In this document: positions 1 to 6,055 of the stretch, piece by piece | Layout of the letters: each line of letters begins with the position of its first letter | How positions within the stretch are numbered: the first letter of the stretch is position 1 | NCBI GenBank assembly: GCA_002296185.1 | Contig: DBHM01000011.1 | Location: forward strand, 31,414 to 38,863 | Reading direction: 5' to 3' | Length of the DNA: 7,450 bases | Source: Alphaproteobacteria bacterium UBA828 | GTDB lineage: Bacteria; Pseudomonadota; Alphaproteobacteria; UBA828 | The notes under the pieces: generated by a model | The model's input: the letters and a program-made list of their open reading frames with translations, nothing else | Databases searched by the model: none | Told to the model about the DNA's origin: nothing | Program-made: the position numbers and the translations under genes

Positions 1-218
1 TACATATGCCAACGCCAGTCATCCTCTCCCATATTTCCCAGAGCAGCGGATATACCCCCTTGTGCTGCAACGGTATGGCTCCTAGTGGGAAAGAGTTTGG
101 AAACACAGGCGGTTTTTAGACCGGCTTCCACTAAACCAAGTGTCGCTCTGAGACCGGCTCCTCCTGCTCCGAGAACTACAGCATCATATTCGTGTTCAAT
201 AATTTTATAGTCATGCAT
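1..218 (-). CDS. sdhA: Succinate dehydrogenase flavoprotein subunit, N-terminal part (runs off the window)
   Basis: This is the FAD-binding catalytic subunit of succinate dehydrogenase (complex II), which oxidises succinate to fumarate on the cytoplasmic face of the inner membrane. Only the first 72 codons are present, because the gene continues past position 1. The start MHDYKIIEHEYDAVVLG leads into the dinucleotide-binding loop LGAGGAGLRA, then FPTRSHTVAAQGG, where His48 matches the histidine that carries covalent FAD (His45 in E. coli). The visible part ends at GEDDWRWHMY, also typical of SdhA. The ATG at 218 is preceded by AGGA nine bases upstream and lies 4 bases after the sdhD stop. A second ATG at 214 is out of frame. 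The gene is the third of an sdhC-sdhD-sdhA operon; sdhB is expected next but is outside the window. The identification is very secure. Confidence 0.97.
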   Translation of the reverse strand, partial: MHDYKIIEHEYDAVVLGAGGAGLRATLGLVEAGLKTACVSKLFPTRSHTVAAQGGISAALGNMGEDDWRWHM

Positions 219-222
219 AAAT

Positions 223-615
223 CTAAATCCTAAGGCAAATTGATATGACGGAATATACTGAAGCAATAAATATTCCACTCACAGCTACTTTTAATGTAAT
301 TAGCATACCCGTATTTAGCCACTTAGTATGAATATAATCTTCGATAACAACCTGCAAACCGAGCTTTAGATGCCAGAATAATATTCCTAGGAAGAGTAGT
401 ATTAATACGGCATTTATCGGGGAGGAGATCCATTGCTCTACTATCTCGAATGTTACACCAGAAATTACTATTTTCCATATTGATGCTATTAGCCATAAGC
501 TCAGGGGGACTAGAGCTATAGCTGTTACTCTTTGGATTAGCCAGTGATTTAGCGCTTCTCTTCTTGGACGAAACAATCGAACATAGGAAAGTGGTTTATA
601 AACCCTTGATAGCAT
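223..615 (-). CDS. sdhD: Succinate dehydrogenase membrane anchor subunit
   Basis: This 130-residue protein is the smaller membrane anchor of complex II. With SdhC it holds heme b and the ubiquinone site. Three hydrophobic spans are visible, at about residues 28-51, 67-86 and 104-127. The family signature HWLIQRVTAIALVPLSLW occupies 24-41, and FWHLKLGLQVVIEDYIH occupies 80-96. His82 is the expected heme ligand (E. coli SdhD His71). Asp93-Tyr94 lie 11 and 12 residues later, the same spacing as E. coli Asp82-Tyr83 at the quinone site. The ATG is preceded by AGGTGA, which overlaps the sdhC stop codon, so translation is probably coupled. sdhC ends 6 bases upstream and sdhA starts 4 bases downstream. 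Length and start are normal for alphaproteobacterial SdhD. Confidence 0.95.
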   Translation of the reverse strand: MLSRVYKPLSYVRLFRPRREALNHWLIQRVTAIALVPLSLWLIASIWKIVISGVTFEIVEQWISSPINAVLILLFLGILFWHLKLGLQVVIEDYIHTKWLNTGMLITLKVAVSGIFIASVYSVISICLRI

Positions 616-621
616 TATTGT

Positions 622-1017
622 TCACCTAGTGCACAGCATAGTTAATCCGATGCCCCATGATATGGCTGTTAGGGCAAATGATGTAATTACTACTATTCTA
701 CCTGTCAAATAGGTGCTCTTTAGGGAAAAGCCAAGACCAATATCCCAGAATAAATGTCGCACCCCATTGCAGAGATGATAGAAAATACACCAAGACCATG
801 CTGCAAGAAGTGCTATTCCTATCCATGAAGAAAGAAACCATAGGGACCATCCATAATACTCTGGTCCTGATGCAGCTGAAATTACCCAAAGTGCTAGCAT
901 TATGCTTCCTAATGCCAAAAAAATCCCAGTTGCTCTATGCATTATAGATAGCACAGATGTTAATTGAGGTTTGTACACCTGTAAGTGTGGAGAAAGTGGA
1001 CGAGGTCCTTGAGACAT
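622..1017 (-). CDS. sdhC: Succinate dehydrogenase cytochrome b556 subunit
   Basis: This 131-residue protein is the cytochrome b subunit of complex II and forms the heme b and ubiquinone pocket with SdhD. The N-terminus contains RPLSPHLQVYKPQLTSVLSI followed by MHRATG, the classic SdhC signature. Ser24 and Arg28 align with the quinone-site residues Ser27 and Arg31 of E. coli. The second signature, FYHLCNGVRHLFWDIG (79-94), contains His81, the expected axial heme ligand (E. coli His84). Three membrane spans lie at about 29-49, 58-82 and 105-127. The gene opens the sdh operon behind a 279-base gap that probably holds its promoter. The ATG at 1017 fits the family start, but no convincing Shine-Dalgarno sequence precedes it. 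A 28-codon ORF ends 4 bases upstream, so coupling is possible. Confidence 0.96.
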   Translation of the reverse strand: MSQGPRPLSPHLQVYKPQLTSVLSIMHRATGIFLALGSIMLALWVISAASGPEYYGWSLWFLSSWIGIALLAAWSWCIFYHLCNGVRHLFWDIGLGFSLKSTYLTGRIVVITSFALTAISWGIGLTMLCTR

Positions 1018-1021
1018 AATT

Positions 1022-1108
1022 TTAATTAGGGCCTATAATTTGTAGGTTGGGACTTTGCGTTTCCAGAAGTATTTGATTTTGAATACTTAAATAAGCAACT
1101 TTCACCAT
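1022..1108 (-). other. Possible 28-codon upstream ORF before sdhC
   Basis: An ATG at 1108 opens a frame of 28 codons (MVKVAYLSIQ... ending GPN) whose TAA lies 4 bases before the sdhC ATG, in a different frame. No clear Shine-Dalgarno site precedes it and I recognise no family. It would span the 1067-1088 inverted repeat. Because sdhC itself lacks a visible ribosome site, a coupling role is conceivable. A chance ORF is more likely. Confidence 0.15.
1067..1088. promoter_or_regulatory. Perfect 7-bp inverted repeat upstream of sdhC (operator-like)
   Basis: The arms AAGTATT (1067-1073) and AATACTT (1082-1088) are perfect reverse complements separated by 8 bases. This makes a 22-bp dyad whose near edge is 49 bases upstream of the sdhC start. 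Its size and symmetry suit a dimeric regulator. An overlapping short palindrome, CTTAAATAAG (1086-1095, four symmetric pairs), adjoins it. The DNA is AT-rich, so chance is possible, and I match it to no named regulator. Confidence 0.35.
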
Positions 1109-1143
1109 ACGATATATAGCCCCGATATTACATCAACAGAAAC

Positions 1144-1189
1144 ATTTTAGGGGTTATTTATTTAAATATTAGTGTCTACCCCCTAATAT
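1144..1189. repeat. Inverted repeat TTAGGGG / CCCCTAA in the asd-sdhC gap
   Basis: TTAGGGG (1147-1153) and CCCCTAA (1180-1186) are perfect 7-base reverse complements. One mismatch on each side is followed by two more pairs, both outward and inward, leaving a loop of about 20 bases. These are unusually GC-rich arms for this gap. In the asd transcript the arm is followed by AAAATGTTTC rather than a U run, so it is not a standard intrinsic terminator. It could be a Rho-type or processing hairpin at the asd 3' end, or a protein site upstream of sdhC. Confidence 0.4.
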
Positions 1190-1249
1190 TTAATACCATA
1201 TTATCTATATAAACGAAACATTTCTCTTTGATGCATTAATAGTTGCAAG

Positions 1250-1279
1250 ATATTAAAATTTATCAAAAAATAATGTCAA
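1250..1279 (-). promoter_or_regulatory. Candidate sigma-70 type promoter for sdhCDA
   Basis: On the minus strand a perfect -35 hexamer TTGACA (1279-1274) is followed after 18 bases by TAATAT (1255-1250), which matches 4 of 6 bases of the -10 consensus. A start of transcription near 1243 would give a leader of about 225 bases before sdhC, carrying both inverted repeats. The hexamer could arise by chance in AT-rich DNA, and a weaker alternative (TTGATG, 16 bases, TATCGT) lies closer to sdhC. The need for a promoter here is better supported than this exact site. Confidence 0.35.
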
Positions 1280-1296
1280 ATAAAGATAGATATTAA

Positions 1297-2319
1297 TTAA
1301 CGATGGCCAAGGTATCTTACTATCAATTCTTCAGCAATTTGTACTGCATTTAGCGCTGCTCCTTTTCGAAGGTTATCAGCAACAACCCAAATATTTAGGC
1401 CTGAAGCAACTGTAGTATCTTGTCTTATACGTGAAACATAAGTGTCGTCTTTTCCAACACAATCCAACGGTGTTGAATAACAACCATCTTTTCTTTCATC
1501 TATAACGCTAATCCCTGGAGCTTCTTCAAGGATTTCTCTTGCTTCATCTTCCCCAATATTTTCATAGAACTCAACATTGATAGATTCTGCGTGACCTATA
1601 AATGTTGGAACTCTCACGCATGTGGCTGAAATCAAAATATCAGGATCTAGAATTTTATGGGTCTCATTAACCATCTTAGCTTCTTCTTTAGTAGAACCGT
1701 CTATGAGAAAAGAGTCAATTTGAGGGATTATATTAAAGGCTATACGTTTATGGAAATGAACAGGATCTTTGTGTTCATTCATATATAGTTCTTTAGTATG
1801 TTCAAACAACTCATCCATAGAGTCCTTTCCAGCGCCAGAGGTTGATTGGTAAGTTGATACTATAACTCGTTTGATTTTGGCTCTATCATGAAGGGGTTTC
1901 AAGGCAACCAGCATTTGGATGGTCGAACAATTTGGATTTGAAATTATATTCCTGTTTGAAAAATTGGACATTGTTTCGATGTTTACCTCCGGAATGATAA
2001 GAGGCACATCTTCATCCATACGAAAATATGATGTGTTATCAATGACAATAGCCCCGCTATCGGCAGCTTTGGGGGCGTAAGTCTTGGAAATATCTGACCC
2101 TGGCGAAAAAAGTGCTATATCAATACCTGTAAAATCAAAACTTTCCAATGACTTTACTTTGAGAGTTAGCTCTTCACCAAAAGATATATCTTTTCCTTCA
2201 GACTTCTTGGATGCAAGTGGCACAATTTCATCAGCGGGAAAATTTCTTTCATTTAGTATATTTAGTAATTCACGACCTACATTCCCTGTAGCCCCTACAA
2301 CTGCAATTTTAAAACCCAT
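1297..2319 (-). CDS. asd: Aspartate-semialdehyde dehydrogenase
   Basis: This cytoplasmic enzyme reduces aspartyl-phosphate with NADPH to aspartate 4-semialdehyde, the branch-point precursor of lysine and diaminopimelate, threonine, methionine and isoleucine. It has 340 residues, the normal length for this class. The N-terminal NADP loop is VGATGNVGRE (8-17). Cys131 in SNPNCSTIQM is the nucleophile that forms the thioester. STYQSTSGAGK (155-165) lies in the substrate and cofactor region. VRVPTFIGHAES (235-246) contains the catalytic His243. NLRKGAALNAVQIAE (316-330) is the usual C-terminal motif. The ATG at 2319 starts directly at the Rossmann strand, with AAGGG upstream at modest distance. 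It lies 43 bases after leuB and is the last gene of the leu block. No intrinsic terminator with a U tract is visible after its TAA. Confidence 0.97.
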   Translation of the reverse strand: MGFKIAVVGATGNVGRELLNILNERNFPADEIVPLASKKSEGKDISFGEELTLKVKSLESFDFTGIDIALFSPGSDISKTYAPKAADSGAIVIDNTSYFRMDEDVPLIIPEVNIETMSNFSNRNIISNPNCSTIQMLVALKPLHDRAKIKRVIVSTYQSTSGAGKDSMDELFEHTKELYMNEHKDPVHFHKRIAFNIIPQIDSFLIDGSTKEEAKMVNETHKILDPDILISATCVRVPTFIGHAESINVEFYENIGEDEAREILEEAPGISVIDERKDGCYSTPLDCVGKDDTYVSRIRQDTTVASGLNIWVVADNLRKGAALNAVQIAEELIVRYLGHR

Positions 2320-2362
2320 ATCTAGGTTTTCCCTTGTTGGTTTGATACTTCTAAGGATTTAG

Positions 2363-3472
2363 TCATATAAGTTTATCAAGTTCTTGTATAACAAGATTTC
2401 CCATTTTTTTTGTTGAAACTATCTCCATCCCTGGCTGACTTATATCTTTAGTTCTGTAGCCTCCGGACAAGACATTTTTGATTGAAGATTCAATAAGCAT
2501 GGCATTTTTTTCCTCAGCAAAGCTATAGCGAAGCATCATAGCGAGGCTTAAAAGCATAGCTATTGGGTTTGCTATATCTTTTCCAGCGATATCTGGAGCA
2601 GATCCATGAACAGGTTCATAAAGTGCTCTTCTTTTTTTATCTTTATCAATTTCTCCTAATGATGCTGATGGCAGCATACCAAGAGATCCAGTGAGCATAG
2701 CTGCGCAATCAGAGAGTAGATCGCCAAAAAGGTTGTTAGTAACTATAACATCAAACTGTTTAGGTTCTCGAACAAGTTGCATTGCGCAATTATCGGCGTA
2801 CATATGTTGAAGTTCAATATCTTGCCCTTCTTCATTTTGCAGGGAGGTCATAATTTCTCGCCAGAAAACGCCAGATTCCATCACGTTGGCTTTTTCAACA
2901 CTATGTACTTTTCTCTGGCGTTTTCGCGCTAACTCAAATGCTACCTTGCCAACGCGTGTTATTTCAGTTTCAGTATAGACCTCTGTATCAAATCCTCTCC
3001 GAGTTCCGTCAGGCATTACATCTATACCTCTAGGCTCACCAAAATAGCAGCCACTAGTGAGTTCTCTTACAATCATTATATTTAATCCAGATATAAGTTC
3101 TTTCTTCAGGCTAGAGGCCTCTGCCAAGGATTCGAATACTATTGCTGGGCGTAGATTGGCAAATAGATCTAATTCCTTTCTTAATCTCAGTAATCCCGCT
3201 TCAGGTCGAAGTTCGCGCTCTACCTCATCCCATCTAGGACCACCAACTGCACCAAATAGAATAGCATCGGATTCTAAGGCATCGTTTAACACCTCATCTG
3301 TTAATGGTGTGCCGTATTTATCATACGAAGCGCCACCAATATCCTCCGTTTTAACGTCATAAGAAAATCCGAGGTTTTTTGCTAGCCAGTCCATTACCAA
3401 TTCGACTTGGTTGGACACTTCAGCTCCGATGCCATCTCCAGGAAGGAGTAAAATTTTTCTAGGACCTGACAT
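2363..3472 (-). CDS. leuB: 3-isopropylmalate dehydrogenase
   Basis: LeuB carries out the NAD-dependent oxidation and decarboxylation of 3-isopropylmalate to 2-oxoisocaproate, the last leucine-specific step before transamination. The protein has 369 residues, typical of bacterial LeuB. It begins with KILLLPGDGIGAEV (6-19). The substrate arginines are visible as Arg98 and Arg108 (within LRKELDLFANLRP) and Arg136 (VRELTSGCYFGEPRG). Tyr143 and Lys194 (EKANV) are the expected catalytic pair. Asp227 (YADN), Asp251 and Asp255 (NNLFGDLLSDCAAMLTGSLGM) bind the metal. EPVHGSAPDIAGKDIANP (286-303) is the NAD-binding loop that separates LeuB from isocitrate dehydrogenase. Its ATG shares one base with the leuD stop (TAATG), which suggests translational coupling. 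All expected key residues are present. Confidence 0.98.
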   Translation of the reverse strand: MSGPRKILLLPGDGIGAEVSNQVELVMDWLAKNLGFSYDVKTEDIGGASYDKYGTPLTDEVLNDALESDAILFGAVGGPRWDEVERELRPEAGLLRLRKELDLFANLRPAIVFESLAEASSLKKELISGLNIMIVRELTSGCYFGEPRGIDVMPDGTRRGFDTEVYTETEITRVGKVAFELARKRQRKVHSVEKANVMESGVFWREIMTSLQNEEGQDIELQHMYADNCAMQLVREPKQFDVIVTNNLFGDLLSDCAAMLTGSLGMLPSASLGEIDKDKKRRALYEPVHGSAPDIAGKDIANPIAMLLSLAMMLRYSFAEEKNAMLIESSIKNVLSGGYRTKDISQPGMEIVSTKKMGNLVIQELDKLI

Positions 3473-4098
3473 TAGTGAGATGTCTCTCTATTATAGAGCC
3501 AGGGCAGAGATTTTTTTTGGTTTCTTTCAAACATATCAATAGAGTTTGAGTTTTGAAGTGTCATCTCTATGTCATCGAGTCCATTTAGAAGACGATATTT
3601 TAAACTTTCATCGAGGTGAAATTCCATAATTTCTGATTCAGCATAACTAATTTTTTGCATGTTTAAATCGATAGTCATTTCACAACTACTTGGATTCTTT
3701 GCATGAGACATTAATATTTGCACTTTTTCATTGGGAAGACTAATAAGCAATATCCCATTTTTTCCGCAATTATTAAAAAAAATATCTGCAAAGGAGGGGG
3801 CAATCACACATCTTATACCAAAATCGCTAAGGGACCATGGAGCATGTTCACGGCTTGACCCGCAACCAAAATTTTCTCCAGAGATTAAAATCTTTGCTTG
3901 TGTCCAGGGTTGTTGATTGAGAACGAAATCTTTACGTATATTATCATTTATATCGTAGCGGAAGTCATGGAATAATCCCTTACCAAGACCAGATTTTGTT
4001 ATGGCTGTTAAGTATTGTTTTGGGATAATCTGATCCGTATCGACATTAATTTTATCAAGTGCTGCAGCAGGCCCGCTTAACGACAGAAATTTTTTCAT
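3472..4098 (-). CDS. leuD: 3-isopropylmalate dehydratase small subunit
   Basis: This small subunit, with LeuC, isomerises 2-isopropylmalate to 3-isopropylmalate in the cytoplasm. It corresponds to the swivelling aconitase domain 4 and carries substrate-recognition residues rather than the iron-sulfur cluster. The 208 residues include NVDTDQIIPKQYL (18-30), the motif GENFGCGSSREHAPWSL (74-90) and FADIFFNNCGKNGILL (103-118), all standard for LeuD. The C-terminal part (about 120-208) is more variable, as is usual. The ATG at 4098 has AAAGGA about eight bases upstream, next to the leuC stop 14 bases away. The stop codon overlaps the leuB start by one base. The pairing with leuC supports leucine synthesis rather than another hydro-lyase pathway. 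Confidence 0.97.
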   Translation of the reverse strand: MKKFLSLSGPAAALDKINVDTDQIIPKQYLTAITKSGLGKGLFHDFRYDINDNIRKDFVLNQQPWTQAKILISGENFGCGSSREHAPWSLSDFGIRCVIAPSFADIFFNNCGKNGILLISLPNEKVQILMSHAKNPSSCEMTIDLNMQKISYAESEIMEFHLDESLKYRLLNGLDDIEMTLQNSNSIDMFERNQKKSLPWLYNRETSH

Positions 4099-4112
4099 AT
4101 TTTTTTCCTTTA

Positions 4113-5540
4113 TTATCCCAAGAAAAAATCACGCACATCGACAAAGTGCCCTTTTATAGCAGCGGCAGCAGCCATTGCTGGACTAACAAGATGTGTGCGT
4201 CCTCCGCGTCCTTGGCGTCCTTTAAAATTTCGATTCGAAGTAGATGCACATCTTTGTCCGGGGTCTAGCCGATCATCATTCATTGCAATACACATTGAGC
4301 AGCCTGGTTCTCTCCATTCAAAGCCAGCCTCAATAAAGATTCTATCAAGGCCTTCTTCTTCAGCTTGAGCTTTAACAAGGCCTGAACCGGGGACAACCAT
4401 TGCAGAAACTCCCTTAGCCACACGTTTACCGTCAACAACAGCCGCTGCTGCCCGCATATCTTCAATTCGGCTATTAGTACATGAACCAATAAAAACTCTA
4501 TCTATGCTTATATCTGTTATTGCCTGGCCGGGTTTTAGGTCCATATAGTCAAGTGCCTCAGCAATACTATCTCTAGATTTTTCATCTGACGCAGCTTTAG
4601 GGTCAGGTACATTACCATCTATTGATACAACATCTTCAGGGCTGGTTCCCCATGTAACTTGAGGTACAAGATCTGTTGTTTCTATTGTAACAACCTTATC
4701 GTACTTAGCTCCCGGGTCAGTAGCTAGTGAATTCCAGTAATCTACAGCTTGATCCCATTCATCACCTTTTGGTGAATAATCTCTGCCTTTTAGATAGTCA
4801 AAAGTTTTAGCGTCTGGTGAAACAAGACCCGCCCGCGCACCGCCTTCAATTGTCATATTGCATAGTGTCATACGACCTTCCATTGATAGATCTGTGATGG
4901 CTGGACCGACATATTCGATTACATGACCAGTGCCACCTGCCGTACCAATCTTGCCTATGATAGCTAATACAATATCTTTTCCACTTATTCCTATTCCAGG
5001 CTTACCAATCATTTCTATTTTCATATTCTTCGGTCGTCTTTGAATAAGGGTTTGAGTTGCAAGTACGTGTCCAACTTCACTTGAGCCTATGCCAAAAGCA
5101 AGGCAGCCAAAGGCACCGTGAGTAGCTGTGTGGCTATCTCCGCATACCAATGTGCAGCCTGGTTGTGTAACTCCTTGCTCTGGTCCAATTACATGGACTA
5201 TTCCTTGGCGTGCATCCAGCAATGGAATATAGGGAATATTAAAATCTTGTGTATTTTTTACCAGTGCTTCAACTTGTTCACGCGCTATTGGGTCTTTTAT
5301 GCCATCCGCTTGATTAACTGTGGGAATCGAATGATCAGGAACCGCAAGCGTTTTATCGGTTCTTCTGACTTGTCGACTAGAATCACGAAGAGTTTCAAAT
5401 CCTGTCCAGCTAGTAACCTCATGAGTTAGGTGCATATCTATATAAATTAGCGATGTACCGTCTTCATTATTTGAAACCACATGACTGTCCCAAATCTTGT
5501 CAAATAGAGTTCTTGGGGGTCTCAAACTATTGCTATTCAT
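4113..5540 (-). CDS. leuC: 3-isopropylmalate dehydratase large subunit
   Basis: This is the catalytic, 4Fe-4S-carrying subunit of isopropylmalate isomerase. It works with LeuD in the second step of leucine synthesis. It has 475 residues, normal for bacterial LeuC. The N-terminus has TLFDKIWDSHVV (11-22) and YIDMHLTHEVTS (33-44). GCTLVCGDSHTATHGAFGCLAFGIG begins at 128. The three cluster cysteines are Cys354 (IGSCTNSRIEDMRAAA), Cys414 and Cys417 (EPGCSMCIAMN), equivalent to Cys347, Cys407 and Cys410 of E. coli. The end contains STSNRNFKGRQGRGG and the alanine-rich LVSPAMAAAAAI. The ATG at 5540 has GAGAG seven bases upstream. A 52-base gap with a weak hairpin separates it from rplS, so the gene may be read through from the ribosomal genes. 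Confidence 0.98.
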   Translation of the reverse strand: MNSNSLRPPRTLFDKIWDSHVVSNNEDGTSLIYIDMHLTHEVTSWTGFETLRDSSRQVRRTDKTLAVPDHSIPTVNQADGIKDPIAREQVEALVKNTQDFNIPYIPLLDARQGIVHVIGPEQGVTQPGCTLVCGDSHTATHGAFGCLAFGIGSSEVGHVLATQTLIQRRPKNMKIEMIGKPGIGISGKDIVLAIIGKIGTAGGTGHVIEYVGPAITDLSMEGRMTLCNMTIEGGARAGLVSPDAKTFDYLKGRDYSPKGDEWDQAVDYWNSLATDPGAKYDKVVTIETTDLVPQVTWGTSPEDVVSIDGNVPDPKAASDEKSRDSIAEALDYMDLKPGQAITDISIDRVFIGSCTNSRIEDMRAAAAVVDGKRVAKGVSAMVVPGSGLVKAQAEEEGLDRIFIEAGFEWREPGCSMCIAMNDDRLDPGQRCASTSNRNFKGRQGRGGRTHLVSPAMAAAAAIKGHFVDVRDFFLG

Positions 5541-5552
5541 AAGTTTACTCTC

Positions 5553-5576
5553 AAAAAATTAGGTTCCACCAGTAAT
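5553..5576 (-). terminator. Weak hairpin with T run between rplS and leuC
   Basis: On the minus strand ATTA-CT-GGT-GGA-ACC-TAAT can fold into a stem of 3 plus 4 pairs with a 2-base bulge and a 3-base loop, followed directly by five T residues about 12 bases before the leuC ATG. The shape resembles an intrinsic terminator or attenuator, but the stem is short and bulged. It may only dampen readthrough into the leu genes, or mean nothing. No leucine-rich leader peptide fits in the 52-base gap. Confidence 0.2.
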
Positions 5577-5592
5577 AAATTAGTTTTTACTA

Positions 5593-6039
5593 CTAATCAT
5601 TTTTAGGCTGATTTGGAGATAGTTTTTCCTTTGAGTTAGCTCCGGATTCATCTGCGGCTTTTGCGTTTTGCACTCTTTTGTCATCACGTCTTTCAGCGAT
5701 ACGTGCGGATTTCCCTCTTCTACCTCTGAGGTAGTAGAGTTTTGCTCGTCTAACATCCCCACGCTTGGTTACTTCTATCTTGTCTACTCTCGGGGAATAT
5801 AGTGGGAAAATTCTCTCAACACCTTCACCATAGGATATCTTTCTTACGGTAAAGGAAGAATTAACACTTCTATTTTTTTTCGCTATGCAAACGCCTTCGA
5901 AGACTTGTATTCTCTCTCTTTCCCCCTCAACAACTTTTACGTGAACACGTAGTGTGTCTCCTGGACCAAAACTTGGTATCTCTGTTTCAGAGATGCGTTT
6001 ATCTATAGAATCTTTATTTAATTGCTCAATTATGTTCAT
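5593..6039 (-). CDS. rplS: 50S ribosomal protein L19
   Basis: L19 is a structural protein of the large ribosomal subunit, located near the interface with the small subunit. The sequence has GPGDTLRVHVKVVEGERERIQVFEG from residue 25 and then YGEGVERIFPLYSPRVDKIEV (70-90). RRAKLYYLRGRRGKSARI (97-114) is the conserved basic C-terminal part of the core. The protein has 148 residues against about 115 in E. coli. The extra 30 or so residues form a charged, low-complexity tail (from about 118) rich in Lys, Asp, Glu, Asn and Ser, as seen in several alphaproteobacteria. The ATG at 6039 has AAGGGA eight bases upstream. trmD ends 16 bases before it, the usual trmD-rplS order. Confidence 0.98.
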   Translation of the reverse strand: MNIIEQLNKDSIDKRISETEIPSFGPGDTLRVHVKVVEGERERIQVFEGVCIAKKNRSVNSSFTVRKISYGEGVERIFPLYSPRVDKIEVTKRGDVRRAKLYYLRGRRGKSARIAERRDDKRVQNAKAADESGANSKEKLSPNQPKND

Positions 6040-6055
6040 GCTCTTATCCCTTAAT

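Noticed and set aside
698..889. 63-codon minus-strand frame inside sdhC
   Set aside because: It is a second frame of the sdhC coding sequence, which carries all the conserved SdhC motifs.
1211..1246. An 11-codon ORF (MHQREMFRLYR) in the asd-sdhC gap
   Set aside because: There is no ribosome site, it has no relation to sdhC by position and its length is expected by chance.
1257..1296. Intrinsic terminator after asd
   Set aside because: There is a TTTTTT run on the minus strand, but no GC-containing stem precedes it.
2084..2362. Plus-strand open frame opposite the start of asd
   Set aside because: It overlaps the Rossmann-fold coding region of asd and is explained as a shadow frame.
4059..4268. 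Plus-strand open frame across the leuC-leuD junction
   Set aside because: Both genes beneath it are clearly coding on the other strand; no ribosome site or recognisable protein is present.
5118..5429. 103-codon plus-strand open frame opposite leuC
   Set aside because: It lies entirely inside the conserved leuC gene on the other strand, shows no family resemblance and has a composition expected of a reverse-frame shadow.
5580..5762. 60-codon minus-strand frame inside rplS
   Set aside because: It overlaps the conserved L19 sequence in another frame; its polar peptide has no family features.
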